Below, piece after piece: positions 13,885 to 20,113 of a DNA stretch of 23,858 bases. The translations under genes and the position numbers were made by a program. The stretch's first letter is position 1. Every line of letters starts with the position of its first letter. Under the pieces are notes generated by a model. That model saw nothing but the letters and a program-made list of their open reading frames with translations, was not told the DNA's origin and did not search any database. The stretch comes from JBAYJS01 sp041664985 (GTDB lineage Bacteria; Patescibacteriota; Patescibacteriia; Buchananbacterales; UBA6539): positions 1 through 23,858 of the forward strand of contig JBAYJS010000015.1 of the NCBI GenBank assembly GCA_041664985.1, read 5' to 3'.

Positions 13885-14019
13885 AATTTTACCCTCCAAG
13901 CCGTGTTGTGTTGTAACTAAAAACACTCAAATCATGCCGGTTTTTAGCTTAGTATATCCAATAATTATTGTCAATTTCGTCAAGCGATAATTATTTTTAA
14001 TTATTTTTTTAAAAAGTGC

Positions 14020-14025
14020 TATAAT
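14020..14025 (+). promoter_or_regulatory. Extended -10 promoter element
   Basis: TGCTATAAT contains a perfect TATAAT with an upstream TG, 26 nt before ATG 14052. The -35 is T-rich and unclear. Confidence 0.7.
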
Positions 14026-14051
14026 GAATTTTTAATCATTACTTTAACTAA

Positions 14052-14390
14052 ATGACCAAACTACAAGAAGTCTTTAACAAAGTCCAGGATACCAAAAGAA
14101 AGCAAAGAGAATTAAAAAGATCTTACCGCGATAGCTTGGAAGGCTCTGAACAATATCAAAATATTATTGATCAAATAAATATCTTAAAAGAAAAGAAAAA
14201 AGCCATTGAAGAAACTTTTAAAAAAGAATTTCCCCAACTGGAAAGATTAAAAAATGACATTGAAAGTGACAATGAAATTCTAAGCGATTTGACCATCAAT
14301 TGCATGATTAAAGGCGAGCCGGTTGAAATTATGGACGAATACAATAACCAATATCAACCAATTCTCAACGTCCGATTTAAAAAAATCTAA
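14052..14390 (+). CDS. Conserved hypothetical coiled-coil protein
   Basis: The protein has 112 residues and is strongly charged. Residues 1-75 form an almost continuous helix or coiled coil (MTKLQEVFNKVQDTKRKQRE, 'QIINILKEKKKAIEETFKKE' style heptads). It ends with a short conserved-looking segment 'GEPVEIMDEYNNQYQPILNVRFKK' that should be beta. I recall similar small proteins in Parcubacteria genomes but know no function. It has its own promoter (TATAAT at 14020) and terminator, no obvious Shine-Dalgarno and AT-rich codon use, so it behaves like a native gene. Confidence 0.8.
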   Translation: MTKLQEVFNKVQDTKRKQRELKRSYRDSLEGSEQYQNIIDQINILKEKKKAIEETFKKEFPQLERLKNDIESDNEILSDLTINCMIKGEPVEIMDEYNNQYQPILNVRFKKI

Positions 14391-14396
14391 GCCAAC

Positions 14397-14442
14397 TAAA
14401 AAACCGCAAAGACGCCTAGTGATGCATTCCTGCGGTTTTTTT
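14397..14442 (+). terminator. Terminator after the coiled-coil gene
   Basis: AAAAACCGCA and TGCGGTTTTTTT pair around a loop of about 21 nt, right after the stop codon. Confidence 0.8.
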
Positions 14443-14462
14443 AATATAATTTAAATTTATAG

Positions 14463-14491
14463 TTGACAAATTAACAAAAATATGCTAATAT
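14463..14491 (+). promoter_or_regulatory. Consensus promoter of the small membrane protein gene
   Basis: TTGACA (14463-14468), a 17-nt spacer and TAATAT (14486-14491). The leader then holds a CTTTTGT/ACAAAAG hairpin before GAAGGAG. Confidence 0.85.
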
Positions 14492-14560
14492 ATATTAACT
14501 CGACTTTTGTTATGCGTAAAAACAAAAGAGAGTAAAGGCAGTAAACGAAGGAGAGACATC

Positions 14561-14773
14561 GTGAAAGTGAAAAATGAACACATCGGACTTGTTGTACTTC
14601 TCGCAGTTTTGGCCGCACTATTTCTCGTCTATGATCTGTGGCTGGTATTCACCCGCACGATCGATGGTAGCCACATACCGTTTTTGTTCCCGATACTGCT
14701 GGGCGCATTTGCCATCGTCCTGTATAAACACGGACGACCGGCCAACGAGCCAAAAAGTGAGCGCGACGCCTAG
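14561..14773 (+). CDS. Small two-helix membrane protein, unknown function
   Basis: The product has 70 residues. GTG 14561 is chosen because GAAGGAG lies 6-7 nt upstream and the promoter/leader fit; a TTG-started longer frame would include the leader hairpin. Two hydrophobic segments (about residues 9-29, LVVLLAVLAALFLVYDLWLVF, written here only as an outline, and about 40-55, FLFPILLGAFAIVLY) flank a short loop 'TRTIDGSHIP', and the tail 'KHGRPANEPKSERDA' is hydrophilic. No family is recognised. A GCGACG/CGTCGC hairpin overlaps the stop codon. It belongs to the GC-richer, strong-ribosome-binding-site class of the window. Confidence 0.7.
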   Translation: MKVKNEHIGLVVLLAVLAALFLVYDLWLVFTRTIDGSHIPFLFPILLGAFAIVLYKHGRPANEPKSERDA

Positions 14774-14827
14774 CGTCGCTAACCGAGCTTAAGCATCTCG
14801 TAAAACTGCTTTCTTTTTTTACAAAAA

Positions 14828-15499
14828 TTATTTTTTGATTATTTTAAAAACAAACAAATTGTAATTTCGATGATTGGATTTTTTCTTTTTAATTTCAACT
14901 ATTTTAAAACCATATTTTTTTGTCAATTCAAACGGCAAATTCAAATCAATGTCGGCAAAATCCGCCCAACCAAAAAATATCGTGCCATTTTTGTTTAAAT
15001 AATCACCAACTTCGGCAAAAAATCGTTTTTTCATTTTATTATTAAAATCCCAAAACATTTTGCCGGTGTCATTTTTAGCTTGGTAGGGCGAATAGGGGGG
15101 ATTGCAAACAATCACATTAAATTTGCCTTTTACTTTTTCAAATAAATCCGATTGCAAAAATTTTAAATTTTTTATTTGATAGCGCTTGGCATTAGCCTGA
15201 CTGTTTTTAACTGCCATTTTATTGATATCAACTCCCATTCCGCTTTTGGCTTTTTGGGCAAGCATTATTGAAATCACCCCACAGCCGCAGCCAATTTCTA
15301 AAAATGTTTGACTGGGTAAAATTTTTACCGTTTGGGCCATTAGTTCCGTATCGGTTGATGCTTTATAAACGGTTTTAAAAATTTTAATATCAAAACCACA
15401 ACTATTTTTTTCAATGGTTTTAGCATTTTGCCGTTCTTCAAAATACTTTGCCTGAGAAGTTTTAGCTTTAAATTGGCTTGGTTTAATCTTTTTTATCAT
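14828..15499 (-). CDS. SAM-dependent methyltransferase, HemK/RsmC-like with NPPY motif
   Basis: The protein has 223 residues. Motif I LEIGCGCG (67-74), the acidic motif 'GVDINKMAV' (89-97) and NPPY (133-136) identify a class I methyltransferase acting on an exocyclic or side-chain amino group (adenine, guanine or glutamine N). The length and pattern are close to the small HemK/PrmC-related and RsmC C-terminal domains. The substrate, whether DNA, rRNA or protein, cannot be told. PrmC proper usually has an N-terminal helical domain of about 80 residues, while here only about 50 residues precede motif I, so it is probably not the release-factor methylase. No Shine-Dalgarno is evident and codon use is AT-rich. 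Confidence 0.85.
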   Translation of the reverse strand: MIKKIKPSQFKAKTSQAKYFEERQNAKTIEKNSCGFDIKIFKTVYKASTDTELMAQTVKILPSQTFLEIGCGCGVISIMLAQKAKSGMGVDINKMAVKNSQANAKRYQIKNLKFLQSDLFEKVKGKFNVIVCNPPYSPYQAKNDTGKMFWDFNNKMKKRFFAEVGDYLNKNGTIFFGWADFADIDLNLPFELTKKYGFKIVEIKKKKSNHRNYNLFVFKIIKK

Positions 15500-15527
15500 G
15501 TCTAAATATTAACAAATAAAGATATTT

Positions 15528-15557
15528 AAAACCAGCCCCGACAATCGGAGCTGGTTT
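15528..15557 (-). terminator. Terminator of the DUF4349 gene
   Basis: The minus-strand stem AACCAGC ... GCTGGTT encloses an inner CCGA/TCGG stem and is followed by a short T run. Confidence 0.75.
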
Positions 15558-15576
15558 GAATTTATTTTTGGTTTAA

Positions 15577-16635
15577 TCATTTTTTCCAAATATGTTTGGC
15601 TAGCTGCCAGCCATATTTTGCTACCACCAATAAAATGAAAAAATAGACTGCATACTGGAAAAGGTAAAATAACAAAGCAATCAAATTAATGGTGATATCC
15701 TGAGCCACGCGATTAATGTCACGGACAAATTCTTTAATTGCTGCCTGCCAAGAGTCTCTTAGGCTGACAAAGTCAACATATTTATCTTCGGCAATATTGA
15801 CGTAAAAATAAGTGTACTCCAGTCGATCAAGCTGATCGGATTTTGAACGATTCAATAAATCAATTTGCTCGTTAATATTAATTCGCTCCTGAGTCAAACG
15901 TTCAATAATATTGATTTTACTGTCAATAATTTTTGCCAAACTCGCCGCATCCTGAGTCCTGGTCGCCAAAGCTGTAATTTCATCATAAGACTTAATGGCG
16001 CTATCCAAAGTTTCATTGATTGATTGTTTCTTTTTTTCCAAAATTTCCAGTTGGCCGGTATAATCATCAACTAATTTTTTAATCGTGTAAGTGCTTTGCG
16101 ATAATTCCTTTGGCTTTAAAGACTTAATCGTGCTTAAAATTTCTTCAACGTTTTGGTTTTTAACTTTGAAGGTGAAATAACAATTTTTTTCGGACTGGTT
16201 GGCATTTTCAAAAATAACATAGTCTTTAGCCTTCAAACCGATAAATATGGCGCAAGTTTTTTCCAGTTGGCGCGTTTTAATCGTGCTGTTGTATTCAGTC
16301 ACTTCAAACTCTTCGGCTTTGTCGCCCACAGTGCCCTGTCTTGGGGCAATTGTCGGTGAAGTAACGACGTTTCTAATCGATAAACCGGCAGTGCTGCCCA
16401 TCATGCCGTAGCCGGCAGATTTGCTACTGGCAACTTGAGCCATGTCATAAGACTCAGACTGATTAAAAACCGCCAGGTCTTTCAAGCCGTTATTGCCAAT
16501 CAATGAATTAAACGAAGAACCTAAAAGACGAAAAACCAAAGCCAGCAAAATAATTGCCGCCAAAATTAAACCGGCAATTTTTAAAATGGTTGCCGGGCTT
16601 AGATTCCATTTTTTTAAAAAATCAAAATTTCCCAT
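15577..16635 (-). CDS. DUF4349 membrane protein
   Basis: The protein has 352 residues from ATG 16633-16635; an in-frame TTG three codons upstream is a less likely start. It has a cytoplasmic start, a membrane helix (about residues 19-39, ILKIAGLILAAIILLALVF region), an outer region with a Ser/Gly-rich stretch, and the DUF4349 domain (about 120-320): 'VTEYNSTIKTRQLEKT', a long coiled coil 'VDDYTGQLEILEKKKQSIN', 'QERININEQIDLL', then the 'LEYTYFYVNIAE' strand. A second membrane helix (about 318-342) precedes a basic tail. The family is common and of unknown function, possibly envelope-associated or a lipoprotein-like sensor. Two cysteines in the domain (CAIFIG, KNCYF) may form a disulfide. Confidence 0.9.
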   Translation of the reverse strand: MGNFDFLKKWNLSPATILKIAGLILAAIILLALVFRLLGSSFNSLIGNNGLKDLAVFNQSESYDMAQVASSKSAGYGMMGSTAGLSIRNVVTSPTIAPRQGTVGDKAEEFEVTEYNSTIKTRQLEKTCAIFIGLKAKDYVIFENANQSEKNCYFTFKVKNQNVEEILSTIKSLKPKELSQSTYTIKKLVDDYTGQLEILEKKKQSINETLDSAIKSYDEITALATRTQDAASLAKIIDSKINIIERLTQERININEQIDLLNRSKSDQLDRLEYTYFYVNIAEDKYVDFVSLRDSWQAAIKEFVRDINRVAQDITINLIALLFYLFQYAVYFFILLVVAKYGWQLAKHIWKK

Positions 16636-16673
16636 AGTGTTCAATTTTTTAATAAATTAGTATAAAAATTAAA

Positions 16674-17039
16674 TTATTTTTTTAATAAATATTTTTTACC
16701 CAGCCAAACCAATAGGGCAGTGCTGCCAAAACTCAAGGCTAAATCGAAGGCTAAATTACCAATTCCACCTAGCGGACTTGAATTTAGCATATCACCGCCA
16801 AAATGAAACTGCCAGCCCTGAGTAATTAATTGCCAAACAGGCAAAGTTTTAACCTGATTAGCTTCGGCCAGTGTCTCAACCGTTTTATTCAGACTTAAAT
16901 AAGGATACGGCCAACCATAATAGCGGCTGGCAGAAAACATGCAGCAAATATCAGAATAGGAAAATAGGGAAGTGCCCAAGAAAAAAATTAAACCTAAACT
17001 AAAAATTAGTAAATACTTTTTTATGATTTTTTTATTCAT
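16674..17039 (-). CDS. Hypothetical membrane protein, 121 residues
   Basis: A very basic start (MNKKIIKKYLL) leads into a hydrophobic segment (about residues 9-28) that could be a signal anchor. The middle is rich in Tyr, Trp and Pro, including 'DICCMFSASRYYGWPYPYLSL'-like residues 30-50. A second hydrophobic helix (about 97-116) precedes the KKYLLKK tail. This gives a topology with the central 65 residues outside the cytoplasm. No family is recognised. The start overlaps the end of the kinase gene by 8 nt on the same strand, so the two are translationally coupled. Confidence 0.7.
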   Translation of the reverse strand: MNKKIIKKYLLIFSLGLIFFLGTSLFSYSDICCMFSASRYYGWPYPYLSLNKTVETLAEANQVKTLPVWQLITQGWQFHFGGDMLNSSPLGGIGNLAFDLALSFGSTALLVWLGKKYLLKK

Positions 17040-17667
17040 ACTTTACTAAATATTGAACAGCCAATTTAACTTGTTTTCTAAAACCTGTCTGGGTATTAAT
17101 AATTTTAATATTATATTTTTTACTTTCTTTAACAAAATATTGGGAATAATTTTTAATCATTAGACCCATTTTTTGGTAAGTTTCTGGGTTTTTAGTATTT
17201 TTAATAAACCAATCTTTTTTAAATTTATTTTTCAAAGCGCCCAAAACAATGGCTTTGAGATCGGTTCTAACAACGATAATTCCTTTAACCTCGGTAAACT
17301 CTTTTTTTAATTGTGAAATTAGTTTAGGATGGATTTGATGACCTTCAATAATCAAACCGTGCTCTTCTTGAATAGCACACTTGGCCATAATTTTAATCGC
17401 TTGCCAGCTGGTTTCTGACTGTTTGATATAAACATCCGTTATGTTTTTTGTAGAATATTTTTCATACATTAAATCATTGCTCAATTTAGTCTCTTTACGA
17501 ATAACCCCTTTGGGAAAAAGTTTTGGCAAATCCTGTTTTGACACATATGCAGCAACAACACTTTCAATTGTGTCAGCCGAAATCCAAGAAGTTTTTAGCT
17601 TCCTTGATAGTTGTTTTGCAATTGTCGTTTTGCCACATCTGGGAGCGCCACCAATAAGATAAATCAT
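17032..17667 (-). CDS. P-loop kinase-like AAA protein (2-phosphoglycerate kinase / zeta-toxin type)
   Basis: The protein has 211 residues. The Walker A is GGAPRCGKTT (6-15) at the very N-terminus, followed by 'WISADTIESVV', where the DxxE/D pair resembles the acceptor-binding Asp of small-molecule kinases. A later 'LIIEGHQIHP' resembles the EGxHxxP motif of archaeal 2-phosphoglycerate kinase, and 'IIVVRTD' is a further core strand. It therefore phosphorylates a small molecule or nucleotide; the substrate is unknown. A zeta-type toxin is possible, but there is no epsilon-like antitoxin beside it. It is translationally coupled to the membrane protein at 16674. Confidence 0.75.
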   Translation of the reverse strand: MIYLIGGAPRCGKTTIAKQLSRKLKTSWISADTIESVVAAYVSKQDLPKLFPKGVIRKETKLSNDLMYEKYSTKNITDVYIKQSETSWQAIKIMAKCAIQEEHGLIIEGHQIHPKLISQLKKEFTEVKGIIVVRTDLKAIVLGALKNKFKKDWFIKNTKNPETYQKMGLMIKNYSQYFVKESKKYNIKIINTQTGFRKQVKLAVQYLVKYE

Positions 17668-17703
17668 ATAAACTTATTATACCCCGCCCAAGGCAGGTAA
17701 GCA

Positions 17704-17787
17704 AAAAACCGCCTCTTCGGCGATTTCTTAGTTGGAGCACCTTATTGCCTGCCCGCCTTTGGCGGGGATGATATTAGAATTGAAATT
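17704..17787 (-). repeat. Terminator plus palindrome module, copy 1 (left of the HTH-ATPase gene)
   Basis: A terminator hairpin (minus strand CGCCGAAGAGGCG followed by TTTTTT, 17704-17724) is joined to a spacer and the 19-nt palindrome CCTGCCCGCCTTTGGCGGG (17748-17766), then ATGATATTAGAATTGA. About 80 bases are roughly 85% identical to 18961-19044 on the other side of the gene. A further imperfect reverse copy of the palindrome sits at 17684-17700. The terminator would end the gene at 17811-18863. Confidence 0.8.
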
Positions 17788-17810
17788 TATAAAAATTAAA
17801 AATAATCATT

Positions 17811-18863
17811 TTACTCTTTTTCAACCCGGTCAACCATAAACTTCACTGCTTCAACCATATTAATTGCGTTTATCTCTATTTCCGGATGCCTATTCTTAAA
17901 AACCCTAAAAATTTCATCAGCAAACGCTTGGCCAATCATCGAAACCTTATCAAAATCCAAAATAACTGATTTAAATTTCTCTAACCCTGACAAAACTCTT
18001 CTGGCCTGTGAACGCGAGATATGGATACCTCCGATTGTGTATAATTTTATTTTTACCTCCGTCTTATCAAAACCGTAGCTATCATAACCATGGGCAGTGC
18101 CCGTATACTTTTTAAAAATATCATTCAAATGTCGACTTGAATCCATACTGATAGAAAAAGTGACACTTGTCCCTCTTTTTATTTTTTCTAGCTTGTTTAA
18201 AAAAACATCATTTTTTATGTTATCAAATATCAGTTGATAACTAAAGCTATCTAGAATAAGGACATCGGCAACCTTAGAAGTAAAAAAAATCCCTTCCCCA
18301 CTATGCACATGCGGAGCAGTTGTGGTTTTGCCTTTCAAAATATCCTGAATAGCCTCAAGCTCTGATTTTAATTTTCGACTTTTCATTACATTTTTATACA
18401 CCCCAATACCATAGTCATTGACTATAAAAAATAAGCGTTTACTGTCCAACGCAACTATTACATTTATATACTTAGATTGAGAATGTTCAATGGCATTATT
18501 GAACATTTCTGAAAAAGCATAGTGAAAAATACTGTAAATGTTCTCCCTAGATTTTTTTAATCTAGCTAATAATGGCAAATGATTCTCAATCTCAGCTATG
18601 ATTCTATGCTCTTCTAAATTTTTATTAATAAACTTTTTGGCAAAATAATTAGTGATTACTTCAGGATTTTTTTGGATTGCTTTTTTGGTTACATAAAAAG
18701 AATTTCTAGTAGACCCTATTTTTTGAAGTTTACCGGAACTAACCCAGCTTCTTAATAGGGAAGTAGCATATTGTCTGGATATATTAAATTTTTTTGCCAG
18801 TTCTTTAGATTTTATCCGACCAGCTGCCTCAATAAATTTTAATATTTGTCCTTTGTCTTTCAT
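17811..18863 (-). CDS. HTH-ATPase-STAS-like (DUF4325) regulatory protein
   Basis: The 350-residue protein has three parts. Residues 1-60 are a winged-helix DNA-binding domain (KGQILKFIEAAGRIKSKELA, NISRQYATSLLRSW). Residues about 100-245 form a GHKL ATPase core with N box FSEMFNNAIEHS (117-128), G1 NDYGIGV (149-155) and G2 HSGEGIFF (187-194). Residues 268-345 are the STAS-like DUF4325 domain ('RSQARRVLSGLEKFKSVILD', 'DKVSMIGQAFADEIF'). The ATPase and STAS-like modules recall anti-sigma/anti-anti-sigma partners combined in one chain, so it is probably a transcription regulator switched by phosphorylation or ligand. The start has no Shine-Dalgarno; upstream is a 33-bp tandem duplication that covers the promoter and start region. 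Repeats (17704, 18961) flank the gene. Confidence 0.88.
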   Translation of the reverse strand: MKDKGQILKFIEAAGRIKSKELAKKFNISRQYATSLLRSWVSSGKLQKIGSTRNSFYVTKKAIQKNPEVITNYFAKKFINKNLEEHRIIAEIENHLPLLARLKKSRENIYSIFHYAFSEMFNNAIEHSQSKYINVIVALDSKRLFFIVNDYGIGVYKNVMKSRKLKSELEAIQDILKGKTTTAPHVHSGEGIFFTSKVADVLILDSFSYQLIFDNIKNDVFLNKLEKIKRGTSVTFSISMDSSRHLNDIFKKYTGTAHGYDSYGFDKTEVKIKLYTIGGIHISRSQARRVLSGLEKFKSVILDFDKVSMIGQAFADEIFRVFKNRHPEIEINAINMVEAVKFMVDRVEKE

Positions 18864-18932
18864 ATAATTAATTGTAAACTAATTGTAAACATTCATATAA
18901 TTAATTGTAAACTAATTGTAAATATTTGTCAA
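18861..18932 (-). promoter_or_regulatory. Duplicated promoter/start region with four TTTACAATTA repeats
   Basis: A 33-bp unit is repeated in tandem (18861-18893 and 18894-18925, nearly identical). On the minus strand, TTGACA (18927-18932) is 17 nt from TACAAT (18904-18909), which puts the start of transcription at or beside the ATG of the outer unit (18894-18896). That ATG opens a five-codon frame ending in TAG before the real ATG at 18863. TTTACAATTA occurs four times, in pairs 11 bp apart, and is a good operator candidate for the HTH protein itself. Confidence 0.75.
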
Positions 18933-18960
18933 CCCTTTAAATAACAATTTAGTTTACACC

Positions 18961-19044
18961 AAAAAACCGCCTCTAGGGCGATTTTTGCATGGAGAACCTT
19001 ATTGCCTGCCCGCCTTTGGCGGGTATGATGTTAGAACTGATATA
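18961..19044 (-). repeat. Terminator plus palindrome module, copy 2 (right of the HTH-ATPase gene)
   Basis: The hairpin CGCCCTAGAGGCG with T runs on both sides (18961-18985) is joined to GGAGAACCTTATTG and the 19-nt palindrome CCTGCCCGCCTTTGGCGGG (19005-19023), then ATGATGTTAGAACTGA. The palindrome is identical to those at 17748 and 10917. No minus-strand gene ends here, so the terminator has no obvious client on that strand. Confidence 0.8.
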
Positions 19045-19108
19045 ACCCAAATAAGTTCAGGGATTTAAAGAAGGTCGAGATAATGCTAGCTAGTCCCATT
19101 AAGTATCC

Positions 19109-19230
19109 TTGACATTTCAGTATTAATTTGATACATTAACCAGTTCTCGCAAGAAGTGAGGGCCGCACTGATCCCCATAGGGAAGTGCGCAAATCTTTGA
19201 GCTCCCATAGGAGCAAGGAGGAGTAGAGAA
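19109..19230 (+). promoter_or_regulatory. Promoter and structured 5' leader of gene 19231
   Basis: TTGACA (19109-19114), 17 nt, TACATT (19132-19137). The leader of about 85 nt can fold GCACTGATCCC/GGGAAGTGC and GAGCTCC/GGAGC hairpins, then shows AAGGAGG before ATG 19231. The pattern matches no riboswitch that I know. Confidence 0.65.
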
Positions 19231-19737
19231 ATGAATGACAAGAGAGTAGTCAGAGTTGGAAGAAGAATCTCGTTATTTGTTGAGGTGCTTGGGAGGGTGC
19301 TTCGCGAACGAATGCAACTCAACATTGTCGAGCATGAACACTGGGAATTTGTGGTTGGCAATTCCACCACACTGAAGTACTTCGGTATGGAAACGCCCGA
19401 TCCAGAAGCCTCCCAAAATGCTTGGCAAGACTTTGATCGGCAATGGGGCAATCAGGTAGCTCATACCTTTGCGATCGGAGCAGCTCAAGTATTCAAACCA
19501 GTCTCCCCAAAACCACTGCCAATTGAAATCAGGGCGCACCTTCAATATGTCCATCCGAATCGAGACGATGGCGACTGGTTATTGGTTTCGGTTTGGGTAC
19601 AATACCCAGACGGTGAAATCAATCGTGGTACGTTTTCGTGCGATAATCACGGCGGGGTGATCGATCCATACGAAAACGACAAAACGCCTTTACTGCCACC
19701 CGAAGCTATTGCCTTCAGGGTTGCTCCAATGGCATAA
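19231..19737 (+). CDS. Hypothetical protein, 168 residues, GC-rich accessory gene
   Basis: I do not recognise a family. The protein has a basic helical start (MNDKRVVRVGRRISLFVEVL), a middle with strands and many Trp/His residues ('HWEFVVGNSTTLKYFG', 'AWQDFDRQWGNQVAHTF'), and a second beta-rich part ('LPIEIRAHLQYVHP', 'WLLVSVWVQYPDGEINRGTF') that ends in a Pro-rich tail. No signal peptide or membrane helix is seen. AAGGAGG lies 8-9 nt before the ATG. It has its own consensus promoter, structured leader and strong terminator, so it is a self-contained transcription unit. Its GC content and ribosome binding site are unlike those of the neighbouring AT-rich genes. Confidence 0.72.
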   Translation: MNDKRVVRVGRRISLFVEVLGRVLRERMQLNIVEHEHWEFVVGNSTTLKYFGMETPDPEASQNAWQDFDRQWGNQVAHTFAIGAAQVFKPVSPKPLPIEIRAHLQYVHPNRDDGDWLLVSVWVQYPDGEINRGTFSCDNHGGVIDPYENDKTPLLPPEAIAFRVAPMA

Positions 19738-19758
19738 CAAAAAATGATGGAACACTAC

Positions 19759-19787
19759 AAGGAGTCTAATCAACTCCTTCTTTTTTT
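19759..19787 (+). terminator. Terminator of gene 19231
   Basis: AAGGAGT-CTAATCA-ACTCCTT followed by CTTTTTTT. Confidence 0.92.
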
Positions 19788-19944
19788 AAATCATAAAACC
19801 GACCTTTTAAGTCGGCCTTATATTGGAGCGGGTAACCCCGCACCTAGCTATGCTCATTGCGAGGCAGGGGGGAAAGTCTTTACCATGGCCGCATTTTTAT
19901 ATTTAATAAAGGTGATAGAGAACCATTATTTATTTTATTCTGCT
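19788..19944. other. Gene-free spacer with small hairpins
   Basis: No gene is seen. It holds a CCGAC-CTTTTAA-GTCGG hairpin (about 19799-19815), a GCGGGTAACCCCGC hairpin (about 19834-19847; its minus strand ends TTACCCGCTCCA, like a tRNA-Gly 3' end with CCA, which may be chance) and AT-rich sequence. Confidence 0.5.
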
Positions 19945-20016
19945 AGCGGGTAGCGGGAATCCCCGCCAGAGGCGGGTCCGCCTTTTTTATAATCTATAGT
20001 GGCGGAGAACCCTACT
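19945..20016 (-). pseudogene. Broken tRNA-Gly 3' end with a 45-nt palindromic insert in the T-loop
   Basis: On the minus strand it reads GTAGGGTTC, a 45-nt insert (19962-20006), then GATTCCCGCTACCCGCT, which is a good tRNA-Gly T-arm and acceptor 3' end. The insert lies between T-loop positions 56 and 57 and is made of two hairpins: TCCGCC...GGCGGA with an AT-rich loop, and CCCGCC-TCT-GGCGGG. The 5' two-thirds of the tRNA are absent. The intact tRNA-Gly is 16 nt away. Confidence 0.7.
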
Positions 20017-20031
20017 TGATTTTATCCTAAA

Positions 20032-20103
20032 AGCGGGTAAGGGGAGTTGAACCCCTATCTTGAGTTTGGAAAACTCACATAATAGCCGTTATACTATACC
20101 CGC
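20032..20103 (-). tRNA. tRNA-Gly (anticodon TCC)
   Basis: Acceptor GCGGGTA/TACCCGC, anticodon stem TGAGT/ACTCA with loop TTTCCAA (TCC), T-arm AGGGG-TTCAACT-CCCCT, discriminator U as usual for Gly. No CCA is encoded. The flanks do not pair. Confidence 0.94.
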
Positions 20104-20113
20104 ACGTTTAATT

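Noticed and set aside
13884..13926. Longer N-terminus of dihydroorotase from the GTG at 13926
   Set aside because: The 14 extra residues cross a strong GGAGGG site that is well placed for the GTG at 13884.
14828..15499. PrmC release-factor methylase
   Set aside because: The NPPY motif is present, but the N-terminal helical domain is too short for PrmC and no prfA is adjacent.
17032..17667. Zeta toxin of a toxin-antitoxin pair
   Set aside because: The neighbouring small gene is a membrane protein, not an epsilon-like antitoxin, and the EGHQIHP motif suits a small-molecule kinase as well.
19834..19847. A further tRNA-Gly 3' end with CCA
   Set aside because: Only about 12 bases match and the stretch is itself a small GC hairpin; too short to support.
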